Positions 28,101 to 42,420 are shown, counted from the first letter of the stretch. The stretch is 64,000 nucleotides of DNA from Dermatophagoides farinae (GCF_024713945.1 NC_134686.1:1760001-1824000); one strand, 5' to 3'. Numbers and translations are program-made. Notes: a model not told the origin generated them from the letters alone.

Positions 28101-31100
28101 CCGATACCACCTAAACTAGTAAAATTAAATTTTGCCTGAATTGAATGTATGGCACCGGAAATGGCACTATTTGATTGTGAAAAAATTCCACCACTAATCA
28201 AAGAATGATGATGATGATGTGATGTTGTTGTTGTTTCGTTTGTTTGACGTTGTTGTTGTTCTATGGAAGTTGTTGCCCATGATGATGTTTGATGATGATG
28301 ACGATCATCATGATGATGATCATTATTATGTTCAGGTTTTTTTACAAACGATAAAAATAACCGCTGTATTAGATCCAATGAAAGTTCATTTTCCAAATAA
28401 ATGCTCATGAATGTTTTAAAGCCTTCCAAATCGATATCCTATAACGGTTGAAGGCATCCATTGGCAAACACATGGAGGAAAAAAAATTCAAATAAAATTA
28501 GTAAACAAACAAACAAACAGAAAAAAATATTGAATTTTCTTCTTTCATCAAATATTTACTCCTTCAGGATGATAACGACTAAGTGCACCAATATCGGATT
28601 TGAATTCACATTCCAAAATATCTGTAACTTTTTTATTCGAATCTAGAGAATGGAAAGATAAATTGAAAGAATATATTGGATTCATTAGTTTGTTTGTTTG
28701 ATTTGCAACAAAAAAAAATCAATTCATTAGCTGAAAAAACAAAAACAAAAAAAAAAGAAGAGAAAATTAATTGAAATTAGCTGCTGTTGTTAGTTTGTTC
28801 TTTTCAAATTATTTGATTTGTTTGTATGTCAACAAATTTGAAATCCGATTTATGAAACAAACAAATAAACAGACAGACAGACAAATTGGATGACATGAAT
28901 GAATATTCAAAAGATTCAGGTTATGTTATGTTTTTTTTTTTGGATCCATCACTTTTTTTTCTGCCTGTAAACACAGAATATTCTGAAGAATTATTTCTCT
29001 CTCACAACACAAACATACATGTCAAACATTGTAGGAAGAATCATGCTTCATTTTTTTTCCTGATCCAACAACAACAACAGAATCACGAATAAAAATTCGA
29101 ATTGGAAACAGCAACAACAAAAGGGTGAAAATAGAGAAGACAAAAATTCCACAGAAAATTTTTTTTTTCATTTGAAAATTTCGCTGCTGTTGCCTGTTTG
29201 ATCGAACCACCAATCATATATCAAACACACACACACACATATTTTCACGAATTTTTCGTTTCATTACGTTGATCCAAACAATGAAACAAACTATAGGCGG
29301 TGTTGTTATTATATGCATAATTTGAAAATTTTAAAAATTTAAAAATAAATTAACATTAAAAAAAATGATAAATTAACAAATGTACTACCACTTTTTCTTC
29401 TTTCAATTGGAATGTTTACACACAGATGATGATGATGATGATGATGATGATGAAAGTCACAATTATATTAATTGGATTTTTTCTTGTTTGTTTAATAAAA
29501 AAAAAAAATTTTTTTTGTCTACATTTTTTTTGGATTATGATGATGTAGAAACGTGTGTGTTTTTAATCATCATCATTGTCTCATTGGACATGAAAAGGTG
29601 TAAATGCGTCATTCAAAAATGACGGAGCCATTAAAAATTTCTGCTACTGTCATCATCATCATCATCATCATCATTCAAACATTCAAACATTTGACATATA
29701 TGTGAAATGTTTGTTTAATTATATCCACTATATATTGTAATCAATCATTGAAAATTCTAAAGGTCAAACTCACTTTAATAGCCAGGAACAAAAAAAAAGA
29801 AAATTCAATATTAAAATTCAGTTCATGATCATAAAGAATTGTAAAAGACGAAAACAAAGGATTACACACACACACACACACACACACACAATGAGCAAAA
29901 ACTTTTTTTCTTTTCTTTTCTTTTCATTTTGGAACACAATAATCATGGAATATCGAAAAAAAAGACGAACAACAACAACAACAACAACAACAAGTCCAAA
30001 TGTTTTCATCATTGAATTAAATTTTGAATTGAATTCCACATATTATACGCTGAAATTTTATGTCTCTCTCTCTCTCTTACTCTTTCTAAGACTTTCTTAC
30101 ATAATCAGCAACATTCTTTCAGGTCTTAATAGGAATTTTCTGTTTTTTTTTTCTTCATTCTATTTATTGACAACAACATAAAACTTGAACACCAAAAAGA
30201 ATTTATCTTTCTTCATTCATTTTTCAAAACAAAATTAAAGAAAAAAAAACTTTTCTTATATATACCAAATATTAAAGAATGGAAAAAAAATTTTTATTAA
30301 TGCTGCTGCTGCTGCTGCTGCTTCTGTTGTTGTTGTTGTTGTTGTTGTTACCATTTTTGTTTTTGTTTATAATATAATCTTCTTATCAACGAATAGAATA
30401 ATAATAATATATATTGTTTCTGGTCAATAATATTTGGATACTGGCCACCATTTTTCCAAGCCTCCCTCCCCCCCAATAACCTAATTTTCCCTTCATGTGT
30501 GTGTGTGTGTCTGTGTTTAATTCTAATTTTTTCCATCGTATGTTTGCTTGCATGCCTGTCTAATATGTGTCTATTTGATTTAATCAAATTGATAATGAAA
30601 TTCAATACCGATCATCAACAATTAATTGTCATATATAAAAAAAAACACATTGCTTACATTTAATAATAATAGACAAGCTATATACTGTATTTTTGATCGT
30701 TTTGATTGTCGTTGATATTTGGTTACTTTTTTATTATCTTAATCTTAGTCTTTTTTTTTATTTCAAGAATTATTTCGTTGTCAACGATCGTCTTATTTTT
30801 TTTTCTTCGAAGAAAAAAAAGCGAATTTGATAAAAGCGAGAGATTTATTTTCAAATACACACACACACACACACACACAAACAGAGAGAGAGAGAGAGAG
30901 ATGGTTGAAAAATGAAGACAACATAATGATGATGATGAAAAATAATAATAAAAAAAAATACAGTTAAAAAAGAAGAAAAAAAACTTTGGAAATAGAAACC
31001 TAGATACTGTTGTTGTTGTTGTTGTCGCTGTTGTTTTTTTTTATCGACAAAAAAAAAGAATCGTGAAATTCTAGGAATATAAAATTGTCGGTGGAAAAAT

Positions 31101-33097
31101 AAAAATATAAATATATATAAAAAAAACAATAATAAAAAAAAGCAAGATAGAATGATGTTTAATGTGTGTTTTATTATTATGCAATGATTCATGATTCTGG
31201 GTGCGTGCGGGTGCGGGTGTGTGTCAATACAAAAATTTTTTTTTTTATCATCATCATCATCAGTAGCAAAACAAAAATCGGTAACAAGAATAATAATAAA
31301 AAAAAAAATCTAATAGGATATGATTCATGAATCTCATGAATGAATGATGAACAAGAAAGTCAAGAATTCATGAAGAAAAGTTTCATCATCATTTATTATT
31401 ATTGAATCAAGCAAGAATATTCCTGCGTTTTTTTCTGCTCAGTGTAGCCAGTGTATTAAATAATATATTCAAATGGATTGATTGATTGATTGATTGATTA
31501 ACTGATAAAATCTTATATAGATTCATATCAGCGACAAAATTAATAATAATAAAAACCCTTTGAAAATGAAAAGTTTTTCTAAAAAAAAAAAAATTACAGT
31601 CAACAAAAAAAAATGTCATCCGATTTCAGTTGATGATCAATTCAATCTGTATCTCTCACAGTTTCTTCATTTCCAAATCAGGACAAATTAATAATACATT
31701 TCAAAAATGAAATTCTACTATTGCCTCTCTCGATTGACATTATTATTATTATTATTAAATGAAAAGTCAAGTGATTATTATTCAATGACCTAAGAGGCAA
31801 TACGCCCTTATCTAAAAATCAAGAGAGAGTTAGAGAGAGAAAACTTTTTAAACATTGTGTCTGGTATTTTCTTTTTTTTTCTGACATATTTAGATCATAT
31901 GAACAAATGACAAAAAAAAAAAAAAACAAACAGAAAAAAAACTGTCATCAATGTTGACATGTACCATGCAAACACATACACACAGACACAGACACACAAT
32001 GATGAGATTCAATTGAATATTGATCAAGTGAAAAAAAATAAATAAATAAAATACATACATTGAATATATTCCTGTAGGGTTTCAAATTCACTTGGTGACA
32101 ATTTTTCCCATTTAAGTTGTGTTGTATTTTCCGGTAATAATGATGATGTTGCTGTATCTTTTTCAATAAGATCACCACCATCACCATTATTGATAGCGGC
32201 TGCAGTAGTGGTAAGAATGCCACCACCACCACCACCACCACCGACAGTACCACCACTATCCGATAATGTTGATGTTGGTTCAGGAATATAAAATTTTTGT
32301 TTTTGTTTATTTTTCTTTTTCTTTTTCTTATTTTTATTTGGTTTATGGTGTTTTCCATCATCATCATGATGTTGTTGTTGTTGTTGTTGTTGACTTTTTT
32401 GACAATTGGAACGACAACAATTTTCATTTCTATTTCTATTCATACAAGGACTATGAAAACGATCAGTGAATAAATTCCATGTTGAACGAAACATTGAATA
32501 ACGATTTGAATTTGTAGATTTTGTTGATGTTGATGTTGATTGTTGTTGTTGTTGGTCTGGTGGCTGGTCTGGTTGTTCTTGTTGTATAGAACAATAGATA
32601 AGATCAGGATGATGATCCCGATTATCATCTGGAATATTTCGTATTTCATCATCATAATCATCATTATTATTATTTTGATCTATTGGTTCTTGTTGATCAT
32701 CATCATCATTATCATTAATATCCATTTTTTGATGACAACGACGACGACGATGATGACGACGACGATGATGTTGATGTTGATGTTGATGTTGACTACTACC
32801 GGTCACCATTGATTCACCTTCCATCGATGGCGATGATAATGGTAATGAATTTGTTGTTGTCGTTGTTGATGTTGATGTTGTTGTTGATGATGATGATAAT
32901 GATGATAATGATGATGATGATAATCGTCTTTGATGTTGTTGTAATAATGTTGTTGATGATTGCTGTACATTATCATTATGATGATGTTTGACATCGGTTG
33001 TTTTATATATATTTGATTTCTAATCAATAGAATTCCAAAATAAATTTGAATTTTGGTCATTTTTTTTTCTACAAACAAACATACTTACATTGGTCAT
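19812..33097 (-). CDS. Dgk: Type I diacylglycerol kinase (EF-hand, C1, DAGKc/DAGKa)
   Basis: Twenty exons, in transcript order: 33097-33089, 33019-32059, 28642-28560, 28438-27346, 25221-25093, 24951-24902, 24743-24669, 24262-24143, 23936-23816, 23287-23199, 23027-22911, 22803-22705, 21932-21765, 21682-21588, 21531-21117, 20991-20836, 20653-20479, 20354-20159, 20049-19989, 19904-19812. All phases agree; 1434 aa. The enzyme phosphorylates diacylglycerol to phosphatidic acid. Seen: recoverin-homology region ([18 protein letters not shown], then [13 protein letters not shown]); two EF-hand loops, [12 protein letters not shown] (765-776) and [12 protein letters not shown] (810-821); two C1 zinc fingers (about 849-905 and 914-960); the catalytic domain with INPKSGG, GGDGT (about 1111) and [11 protein letters not shown]; and the accessory domain ending [14 protein letters not shown]-hands plus two C1 domains define type I (human alpha/beta/gamma). 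It is far longer than human DGK (about 735-804 aa) because of Gln/His/Asn/Ser-rich inserts in exons 2 and 4. Confidence 0.94.
25732..25759. repeat. (TG)14 microsatellite in DGK intron
   Basis: A perfect TG dinucleotide tract of 28 bases in the 2.1-kb intron 4 (25222-27345) of the DGK gene. Confidence 0.95.
26800..26875. repeat. Inverted repeat able to form a long hairpin
   Basis: The left arm is CAGCATGTG followed by five to six TTGG units. The right arm is (AACC)n followed by ACACATGCTG. They pair over roughly 23 bases with a 3-base bulge and an 18-40 base loop. The element lies in DGK intron 4. The unique CAGCATGTG/CACATGCTG ends mean it is more than two facing microsatellites. Confidence 0.75.
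30301..30349. repeat. Composite (TGC)7 / (TTG)8 repeat in DGK intron 2
   Basis: A (TGC)n tract passes into (TTG)n. On the DGK-sense strand this reads (CAA)n-CAG-AAG-(CAG)n. It sits inside the 3.4-kb intron 2 (28643-32058) and is not in any exon I can support, since stops bracket it closely. Confidence 0.85.
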
Positions 33098-34575
33098 AAG
33101 TTAATGAATCGAATCGAATGGATTTTTGAATCCAAAAATGAAAAAAAACAGCAAACAGCAACAAACAAGTTGTAAGGCAACTTTTTTTCCGGTTTTTTTT
33201 ATATATATGAAAATAAAATGAAAGAAAAAAAATTTTTTTTTATTGAAATTTTTACAACCAGATATAACAAAAAAAGAAGCAAGAAAATTCCATTTTTTTT
33301 TTCTTATCACATCATATCCTACAAACAATTTGTCAACACATCCATAAAATACAACAAGCTTATCATCGAAAGAGAACGATACCAAAAAAAAAGATTATCA
33401 TCATCATCATCATCATGATCGTTGGAACTGGAAAAAATTTGTGATCAGCTGCAATCTGCTTAATTGACTAATTTCTTTCATCTTAAAAAAAGACAAGAAT
33501 CGGAATTAAATTCCGAGCAGGAAAAAAAATGGAACCATTTCTTTTTTCTTTTTTTTTTGTTTCTCCCTGTCCAATTTATTCGATCCATAGAATTCGTTCA
33601 ATATTGAGAAACAAAACAAAAAAGTTTGTACTTAGGGGATAAAAAATAAAGTTGAATGCACCATAGATAGTGTTTAACACACACACACACACACACATAT
33701 GTTTTATATTCGTTAATTGAGGTTTTTTTTCGTCGTCTTCTTCATTCGGGATTCTCATATTCATATTCATATTTTTTTTTTGAATGTTTTGGGTGTATAT
33801 TGAGAGAAAAAAAATTAGACATAGATCCATTATACAAAAACCCAAATATGGAACTAGTAGTAGTAGTAGATTGTATCTATCGTTTTTTTTTGTATCGTTA
33901 TTAAACAAAATAAATAGGATAGCAATCCATTATCCAATCAATACATACATACACATGAAAAAAAAACCTAAAATGAGATTCATAGGATAATTTCTACACA
34001 CACACACACACACACACACTAGATTCCAGAAATTCAATAAATACCGACCAAAAACCAATAAGCATCAATCAGTCAGTCAGTTAGCCAACCAGCAAGCCAG
34101 CAACAAACAACAATTCAAGCAGATTGTTGCCAAAAAAAAAAAAAAATAACAACAAAACAGAATTACATTCATTCTTCTTATTCTTATTTCTTAATAGCCT
34201 CCAGCTAATCCAGATAATAATAATAATATTATTATTTTTGGGGCCCATTTTTTTTTCTCACACCATACACATACAAAAAAAATCCACCATTATCGTACAA
34301 TACAATTTTTCTCTTTCTGTTTTGTTTTGTTTTGTTTGTTTATTCATTTCATTCGAATTCAAGAATCTTATATCCAAATGTTTTTTTTTTTCTTCTTCTT
34401 CATTTTCATCTTCTTGTTTCTTCTCGGTAATAATAATAATAATAATAATAATCATCATCATCATCATCATCATGTTATATAATTCAATATAAGTGTGTGA
34501 CCCGCTGTTTTTTTTTTTGTTTTGTTCTGCATCCATTTTCACCATTTGTCGCCAAAATTATATCATTTCTCTATC

Positions 34576-34619
<44 letters not shown>
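34576..34619. repeat. (TGA)n trinucleotide repeat
   Basis: About 15 uninterrupted copies of TGA/GAT. This is the longest example of the trinucleotide that dominates the whole window, in both coding and non-coding DNA. Confidence 0.95.
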
Positions 34620-34621
<2 letters not shown>

Positions 34622-37600
34622 ATCCATTTCATCTTTCATGATTCTTCGGTTTCATGATATAAGAGAAAACAAAACAAAAAAAAATGCCAACAACTACTTT
34701 TCGTTGATTCACAGCGGAATATAAAAACAGAATAAAAAGAAAACCAACCAATGGAACCGACAAAGAATAAGAAACAAGAAAGAGAGAGAGAGAGAGAGAA
34801 AATGTCGCTGTTGCTACTGATTTGTTTTGGTTGCTCAATAGGGGTGATCGATTCGGTTTTGAATAACAATTCAAGCATTATTATAATGGAACTTTTCGCA
34901 TTTTTTGTTTTTGTTTTTTGTTTGGAAATGTTCCATTGTAATATTACTCTCTCTCTTTTTATATATATGTTTTTGGTATGAGAGAATATTTTTTTTTTTG
35001 CTGTAATAAATTAACATCATCATCATCATCATCATCATCGGTTTTGTTCAAATAAGGAATGTTTGATTCTGTATATATATATGGAGTATACAGAATCACC
35101 ATTAGTAGTACGACTACTTTTATGATGATAGGAAAAAAAAGTTTAATAAAAAACAAAATGAAAATCAAAATTCTGTTATTACAAACGGTAACCAATTACC
35201 AATTATATATTAAAAAGGAAATTTTCGTCCCCAATATATTTAAAAAAAACATTTGGGCACACACACACACACACAATTCAATTTGCAATATTTATGGTCA
35301 AATTAATAGTGAACATCACATAGTGTAACAACAAAAAAAAATGTCAGAAATGTCAATGAAAGAATAAATGTACAAAAAAAAAAAAAAATACGAAAGACAG
35401 AAAAATTCAATTATTTTGCCATTAAGGGTGAAAGAATATTCTGTGTTTTTTTTGGAGAAAAAAGAAAAAAAATAATTTAAACTTGCTAATGAAATGATTG
35501 GAAAAAAAATAAACGGTCAGAACAAAACAAAAAAAAAATCCACAAGCAAATTGATTGAAAACAACATTTTCCATCGATGAGCAGCAGCATTCCATCGTAT
35601 GCAATATCATCATGTGAATGTGAAAACATTTTTAACACACACCAAAAAAAAAAAGAAAAAAAAATGTTTCGATGGAAACCAGACCGAAATCATTTTTTTT
35701 CTCTGCTTTCAACAATTTGAATAAGGTGATTTTGATCGTGATTTTTTTTTGTTGCAATGTTATGTTAATGGATATACATATAAAATGTGTGAATTTTTTT
35801 CACTTTTTTTTTGGCTTAATTTTGGCTTAATTTTACAGCATAAATAAATAAATAGATCACGCATTGATCATCATCATCATCGTCACGAGATCATGATCAT
35901 GATCATGAATGTAAAAAAAAAATGTGAAATCAATGTGTGTTTGTCTATGGAAATTGATTCACACAAATAATAAAACATCATCATTTATTTTTCATCATTA
36001 CAACGGTATTATTAACAATTTCAATCTAATAATCTGGCTATTGAGATTTGTCAAAGTTTTTTTTTCATTTTTTTTGTGTCCATTCCATTAATGGCTATTT
36101 ATTATTGAAAACTTTTCTTTTTTGGATTTTGGATATAATACAACGAGATTGAAAGAAAAAATAAGAATTTTTTAGCAATGAGGTAGTAAGTGAAAATAAT
36201 GGACCAATCATTTCAAGCAATCAGGCAGAAAAAAAAACAAATCAATGATCATTGAATGTGATTGAGAAATGAACCAGAAATACAAGAAAAAAAAATAAAT
36301 TCTTATCACATTGTAATTTCAAAAAAAAAAAAATAAAAAATGGAATTGAAAATCAGAAACAAAACAAAACCAGAAACACCAACAGCCATTTTTTTTCGAT
36401 TTCCATAGAACGGAATAATGTTTCAGAATTTTTTTCTCTCTTCATTGTTTAGTTTGGGAAAATATTTGTAATTCAAACTTGGTATAGATTTTTTTTTTTT
36501 GAAATATTTAAATTGTGTGTGTGTGTGTGTGCAGCAAGTGAGAGATAAATATACCAGAAAGAAACAAAACAAAACAAAACAAAACAAAACCAAACACGAC
36601 GACAATATTCCATCAAATGGTACAGACACAAGAATGTGAAGCAAGAAAAAGAAGAAGAAGCAAGAAGCAAGAAGAAGAACTAAAAATCGGATTCTATTCA
36701 GGAAGTAGTTCGTAGATGATGATGATGATGTTGATGAAAAGTGATATCATTGTTGAATAATTAAAAATGATGATAACCATGTATCATATATATGATGACA
36801 CGCACGAATGAATAGGATTTTTTTTCCGGGACCAAAAAAAAAAAAAAAATTCCACCATTCAATAACGAATTTGAAAACTGTCCATACAAACAAACAAACA
36901 AACAAATATTATGGATAAATGAGACTGTAAATGGATCTGTAACATACACACACACACACACACACAGACGAATATATCTCAAGTTTCAATAGTTGAATAA
37001 AATAAAAATGAAAATGATATGATATGATATTATTCGATATAGATCAAGAATTTCTTTTTTTTTTTTTACTTTTCTGTTTTCATTTTTTTTCCACTTTCGA
37101 TTCTTGAGTATATGATGAAATATTCTTGTTTTTTTTTCACGTGAAATATATATATAAATAAATATATTTTAATTCTGGACACACAAATGTCATGTTGTTG
37201 TTGTTGTTTTTTTTCTGTTTTTGTGTCTTACTTCTTCTTATCACTGAATGATTATTGAATGATTACTGATGGTAAACAAAGCAGCTGCTGTAAACAAAAC
37301 AAAACAAAACAAAAAAAAAATCGGATTCGTTGAAAAAAAAAACAATAAAGATCTCCAATTTGATTGATCTATTTGTGTGCGAGTGTGTGTTTTGCGTTTG
37401 TAATTTCAAACCAAAACAAAACATGTAAAAAATGATAAAATCCTCATCATCATCATCGAAACCATACTGGATCTATGAAAGTATGAAAAAAAAACCAAAA
37501 AAAACAATGACAATAGAATATAGTAGAGGATTTTATTATTTTCATTTACATCGTCAATCATCATTCACCATCACCATCACATCATGATCATCATCATTCG

Positions 37601-37631
<31 letters not shown>

Positions 37632-37980
37632 GGTTGAAAAAAAATGACAAATTCAACTCATTGTTATTATTGTCCATATATATAAATATAAATTTAACCA
37701 TATTCTTATGTGTGTGTGTGTGTGGGTGTGTGTCTGTGTAATTTTTGATTAATAATGGTATAATATAAAGAATAATAAAAGAAATAAATAGCTTATATAT
37801 ATATTGCGGTATAGAATATATATATATTCTGAATGGCCATACTTTAACATTTACAATGATGATATATCGTTTTGTTCTTATTCTTTTTATTTTCATTTTT
37901 TTTTTTGGTTGAAATGAATTTGGCCGTGTAAAAAAAAAATGTCTTGCCAAGCGATTCTTAATTTATTTTTTTCAAACAAA

Positions 37981-38014
37981 CCAACCAACCAACCAACCAG
38001 TCAGTCAGTCAGTC
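37981..38014. repeat. Adjacent (CCAA)n and (CAGT)n tetranucleotide repeats
   Basis: About five copies of CCAA run directly into four copies of CAGT in gene-free DNA. Confidence 0.9.
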
Positions 38015-41000
38015 AGCTAGCGATAATCATTGTCATTCATATGAATGAAAAATATTCGTATTGCACCGGCTGGCATATACCATTTCATTTTATTTCATTC
38101 CATTTTTTTTTCGTTGGAACGGTAGTTGAATCTTTTCATTTCTTTAAATAAATAAAGAATCCAAATGAAAAAAAAACGGTCATTATTCTTTTTCTCACTT
38201 TTCATATTTTCTTTTTCTTTTTTTTTGCTGTTTTGTTTCAGATGTTTCTATTCTTGGTGTTGATGTTGGTTATAACAAATCCATGGTTATACATTATGAT
38301 CATTTGTTATACATTTTCTACTGATGAGATTTTTTTTTTGTTCTTCTACTAATAACAAACACACACACATGGATTTTTTTTTTGTTCATTCTATCGTCAC
38401 ATGTCCAAATAGAAGAAAACACAAAAATTCGACTTTGGATACACACCCAGATGATGACAACAACAACAACAACAACAAATCATACAGCCCCTCCAACCAA
38501 CCCACCCCCGCAAAAAAAAAATTAGAAAAACAATCAACGAAAACCATACATATGAATATAAATAAATATATCACATGTAAGTGAGAATAATTTTTCCAAT
38601 TTATTTTCATCTAATTTGTCTGTGTGTGTGTGTGTGTGTGATGTTTAGCATCTGTGCAAACCAAACAATAATTAGAATAATGACGATGATGATGACAACC
38701 GAGAAAAAAATATCATTATGTAAGTCTTATTTGTTTTTGTTTTTCTTCTCTGGTTATAAGTGGTTCATCATCATTGCAATGATGACTAATTAATGTACAA
38801 AATTCATAAACACACACACACACACATATGCAAACAAATATCATCATCATCATCATCATATATTAATGATTAACTTGTGTTTGTGTGGTCAAAACCAAAA
38901 CCAAAAAAATACTGTTATATAACATTAATGTATGTGCCACAAAATGTGAATGTGGAACCACCACCATCATCACCATATAGAACAAATGATGAGATGAATT
39001 CCAGAAATTATAAATCAACAACATAACAATGACATAAACAAACAAACAAACAAAAAGTTTTGTCCCACAAAAACAACAACAACAACAACAACGAGAAAGA
39101 ATAATTAATCAATCAATTGTTAAAATCATCATCATCATCATATTTACACAGATCGAATGTAGATCAAAGTGACAAAAAAAAATATATAAATCTCTTCTAC
39201 TATAGAAAATTACTACTACTACTACTACTACTGGTAATTAGTAAATTCTAGATATGTTAATGTTCCAAAATTAAAAAAAAAACACACACATACACACAAA
39301 CCACTAATTCTACTATTAGAATTATTATGATTGGTTTTTTTTGTATTCAATTTTGGATTTGACGTCCAATGTGTTTGTCGCATACAATGCTGAGGAACAA
39401 TAATAATCCACACCACAATGTAATGCTGGGAACTACAGAATTTCCAAGAATAAATGGGCGAAAATAAAAAAAAACAAAACAAAACCAAATAGAACGAAAC
39501 AAAACTTGTAATGATGATGATGATGATGGTGGTGGTCGTCGTCGTCGTCGTCGTGGTGCTAGTGGGGTGGTAGTAGTGTTTAGTGATTAACTGAATTAAA
39601 AAAAATTTTTTTTCTTTTGCTGAATAGCAAGATAGAGAGAGAGAGAGAGAGAATAAATTTACAATTCCGTTTTGCTGAATAACAACAACAACAACAACAA
39701 CAAAAACAACTGAAACGACAATGAATAATAAATTCTTGGTATATACTGGAGAAAACCTAGATTTATATTCTGTTTTTTTTTACATTCTATGTTTATTCCA
39801 TCATCATCATCATCATTTATTCATTCAATTCAATCATGATATTCATTCATTCATCATGGTATTTTCCATTCAAACACTAATAGTAATCATAATCATAATA
39901 ATAATAATAATAATATCCGCAATGTTTAGGGGCAAGGATTGATGGCATACAAAAAAAACTATGTGAGTGAAACGAGTATATTGTAACACATTATCGAAAT
40001 GATTTCGCCTACGCCTACACACACACACATACACAGAGAATATAAAAAAAAACAAACGAAAAAAAAATTGACAATAATCAACAACAACGACAACAACAAC
40101 AACAACAACGAAAACAAAAACAAAAATCCAAAAAAAAAACAATCAAACTGAAGATGATGACGACAACGATGATGATGATGACAAACAAAATGAAAAGGTT
40201 TTTTTTCTAGAGAATTTTTGAAATTAAAAATAAAAAAAAATAAAAAATTTCAGAGGATTTTCACTTTATCACTCAATGATGATCATATATATTCTGCTGC
40301 ATTTCTCTCCAAAATCCATGATTTTCAAATCGGTTTCGAATATAAGATCCAATGGCTTGAAAATAAAAACCAAATAAACAACAACAACAACAACAACAAA
40401 ATAAAAACGGATAAATCTTTCAAGTTTTTTTTGTTTGTGTGTACAGGACATTTATTATGATTTTCACAGACCAAAAAAAAAAAAAAAAAAAAAAAAATGT
40501 TTCAATGATGAAAACAAAAGAAAAATAGAAACAAATTTCATGCTTGAAAAATAAAGAAAAAAATTCTTATGGATTTGTTTGTGATCGATTGAGTGGAAAT
40601 TCTCATTCTTGATAAAAAACACTAACCAAAGAATTTCAGTGAAAAAAATGAATGAATGAACAGCCAAACAATAGAATCATCATTACTGAAACAAGAAAAA
40701 AAAACTGAATGATTGATTTTAATAATAATCAAATTTGATGAAAAAAATTTTTGAGAAAAAAAAATTGAAAAAATTTTTTCTGTTTCTCCCAAATTCAATT
40801 GGATATGATTGATTAGATTTCGAGATGGTCAAGATGTATAATATGGCGGCCGCCATAGCCGCTGCCGCCACCATCATCATTAACTAAAAAACCGAATCAG
40901 TCCACTTTTCAAAAAAAAAAAAAAAAAAAAACAAACATACAAGCAAACCAGACAGAAAAAAAAATCCGGTTAATATTACCCGGATATAGAATATTAAGTG

Positions 41001-42420
41001 AACCGAAAACAAAAAAGAGAAAACCATACACACACACACAAATCTGGTTAATTTCCATTTCCTATTTTTTTGTTTTGTTTTGTTTTGGCTCTACGTTTGT
41101 CTATATTAAATATGATATGATGGCCAAAAATGAAATGTTACAAACCAGTGAAAATATCAAAAAAAATGACATATATTGACCATTGATATTGACTTGTATG
41201 ATGCATTGAATAATGATGTTGATGATCGACTATAACGACAACGACAACAACAAATATGAAGACGATTTGTATTGAAAGTCAAAGAGCACATGAATGAACA
41301 GACACACACAAAAAAAATCAAAAAAGAAAAAAAAGATTCAATCTATAGATGGCCATTTATTTGTTCATGTCTGATATTGGTATGGTCCAACAATAATAAT
41401 CGGCCAAACCAAAAAAAAAAAAAAACAAAACAAAACAAAACAAAAAAAACGATAATCATTACTTGTCGAACTTTTTTTTGTTTTGTTTTGTTTCTGTTTT
41501 TGTATTTGAATCACTATCATTATCAATTTCTTCTGCGATTCAAATACATTACAATTGTTTTTGCTGCTGCTGCTATTTGAACAAAGTTTTTTTTTGTTTC
41601 TTGTTCGATTCATTTCATTTTCAAAATTTTTTTTTCACATCTATTCAACTTTACAGCACATTCATTCATCCATCCATCCATGTGGTGACGACAATCATCA
41701 ACCAATGATGATGATGATGATGATGATCGTTTTTTATTTTTTTTTTTATAAATTTTCTTTTGTAATATTTATTTAATATAATGATGTATAACCAAATCGA
41801 ATGAACCGAATGAATGTGAACAATGAAAGCAATAATTCAAGCAGGAATGGGTAACAAACAAAAAAAAAACTATCGATGTTTATGACGACTATAAATGTAT
41901 GCATACAATTTAAATACAATGAAAACTTATTCTTAACACACACACTAAAAAAAAACGCACGCACACACGAAAAAAAATCTTCAATTCTCATCAAAAAAGA
42001 ATCAGAAGTTTTTTCATCCATTGATTCATTCATTCATTTCATTTGGATAAATGTGAAAAAAACGAAAAAATCCGAATCGAAATAAAAACAAAACGAAACG
42101 AAACGAAACAGCAAAAAAAAGTTTACAAAATTGTAAAGTTTAAGCAGCAATTGATTTATGATTTTTTTTTGTCTTCTTATTCGCTTGTTTTCAGTGAGAA
42201 AAACGAAGAAAAAAAAACATCAACACGAATTTAGATTCAGATTTTTTTTTAAATGCTGATGATCGATTGAATGAATGAATGAATGAATGAGACGATCATG
42301 TGGTAGCACGCGTTTTTTTTTTGTTTCTTTTTTGTTCACATCGATTTTTTTCCTAATGTATGTATTTGGATTATTTTTAAAACAAAACAAAAAAAAACCA
42401 ATTATAGCCAATTGGTGTCA

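Noticed and set aside
31720-31801. Inverted repeat ATTGCCTCT / AGAGGCAAT, considered as a tRNA or small hairpin RNA
   Set aside because: Only 9 base pairs with a 64-base loop of ATT repeats; no cloverleaf or anticodon arm.
31948-32427. Minus-strand frame of 159 codons overlapping DGK exon 2
   Set aside because: It lies in a different frame from the exon whose end reads [15 protein letters not shown], and consists of Ile/Val/Met/Asn repeat products.
34124-34545. Hydrophobic poly-Ile and poly-Met frames on both strands
   Set aside because: Produced by (ATA)n, (ATC)n and (GAT)n microsatellites; no real membrane protein can be supported.
37981-38014. Regularly spaced short repeats considered as CRISPR-like
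   Set aside because: They are contiguous tetranucleotide repeats without spacers, in a eukaryotic genome.
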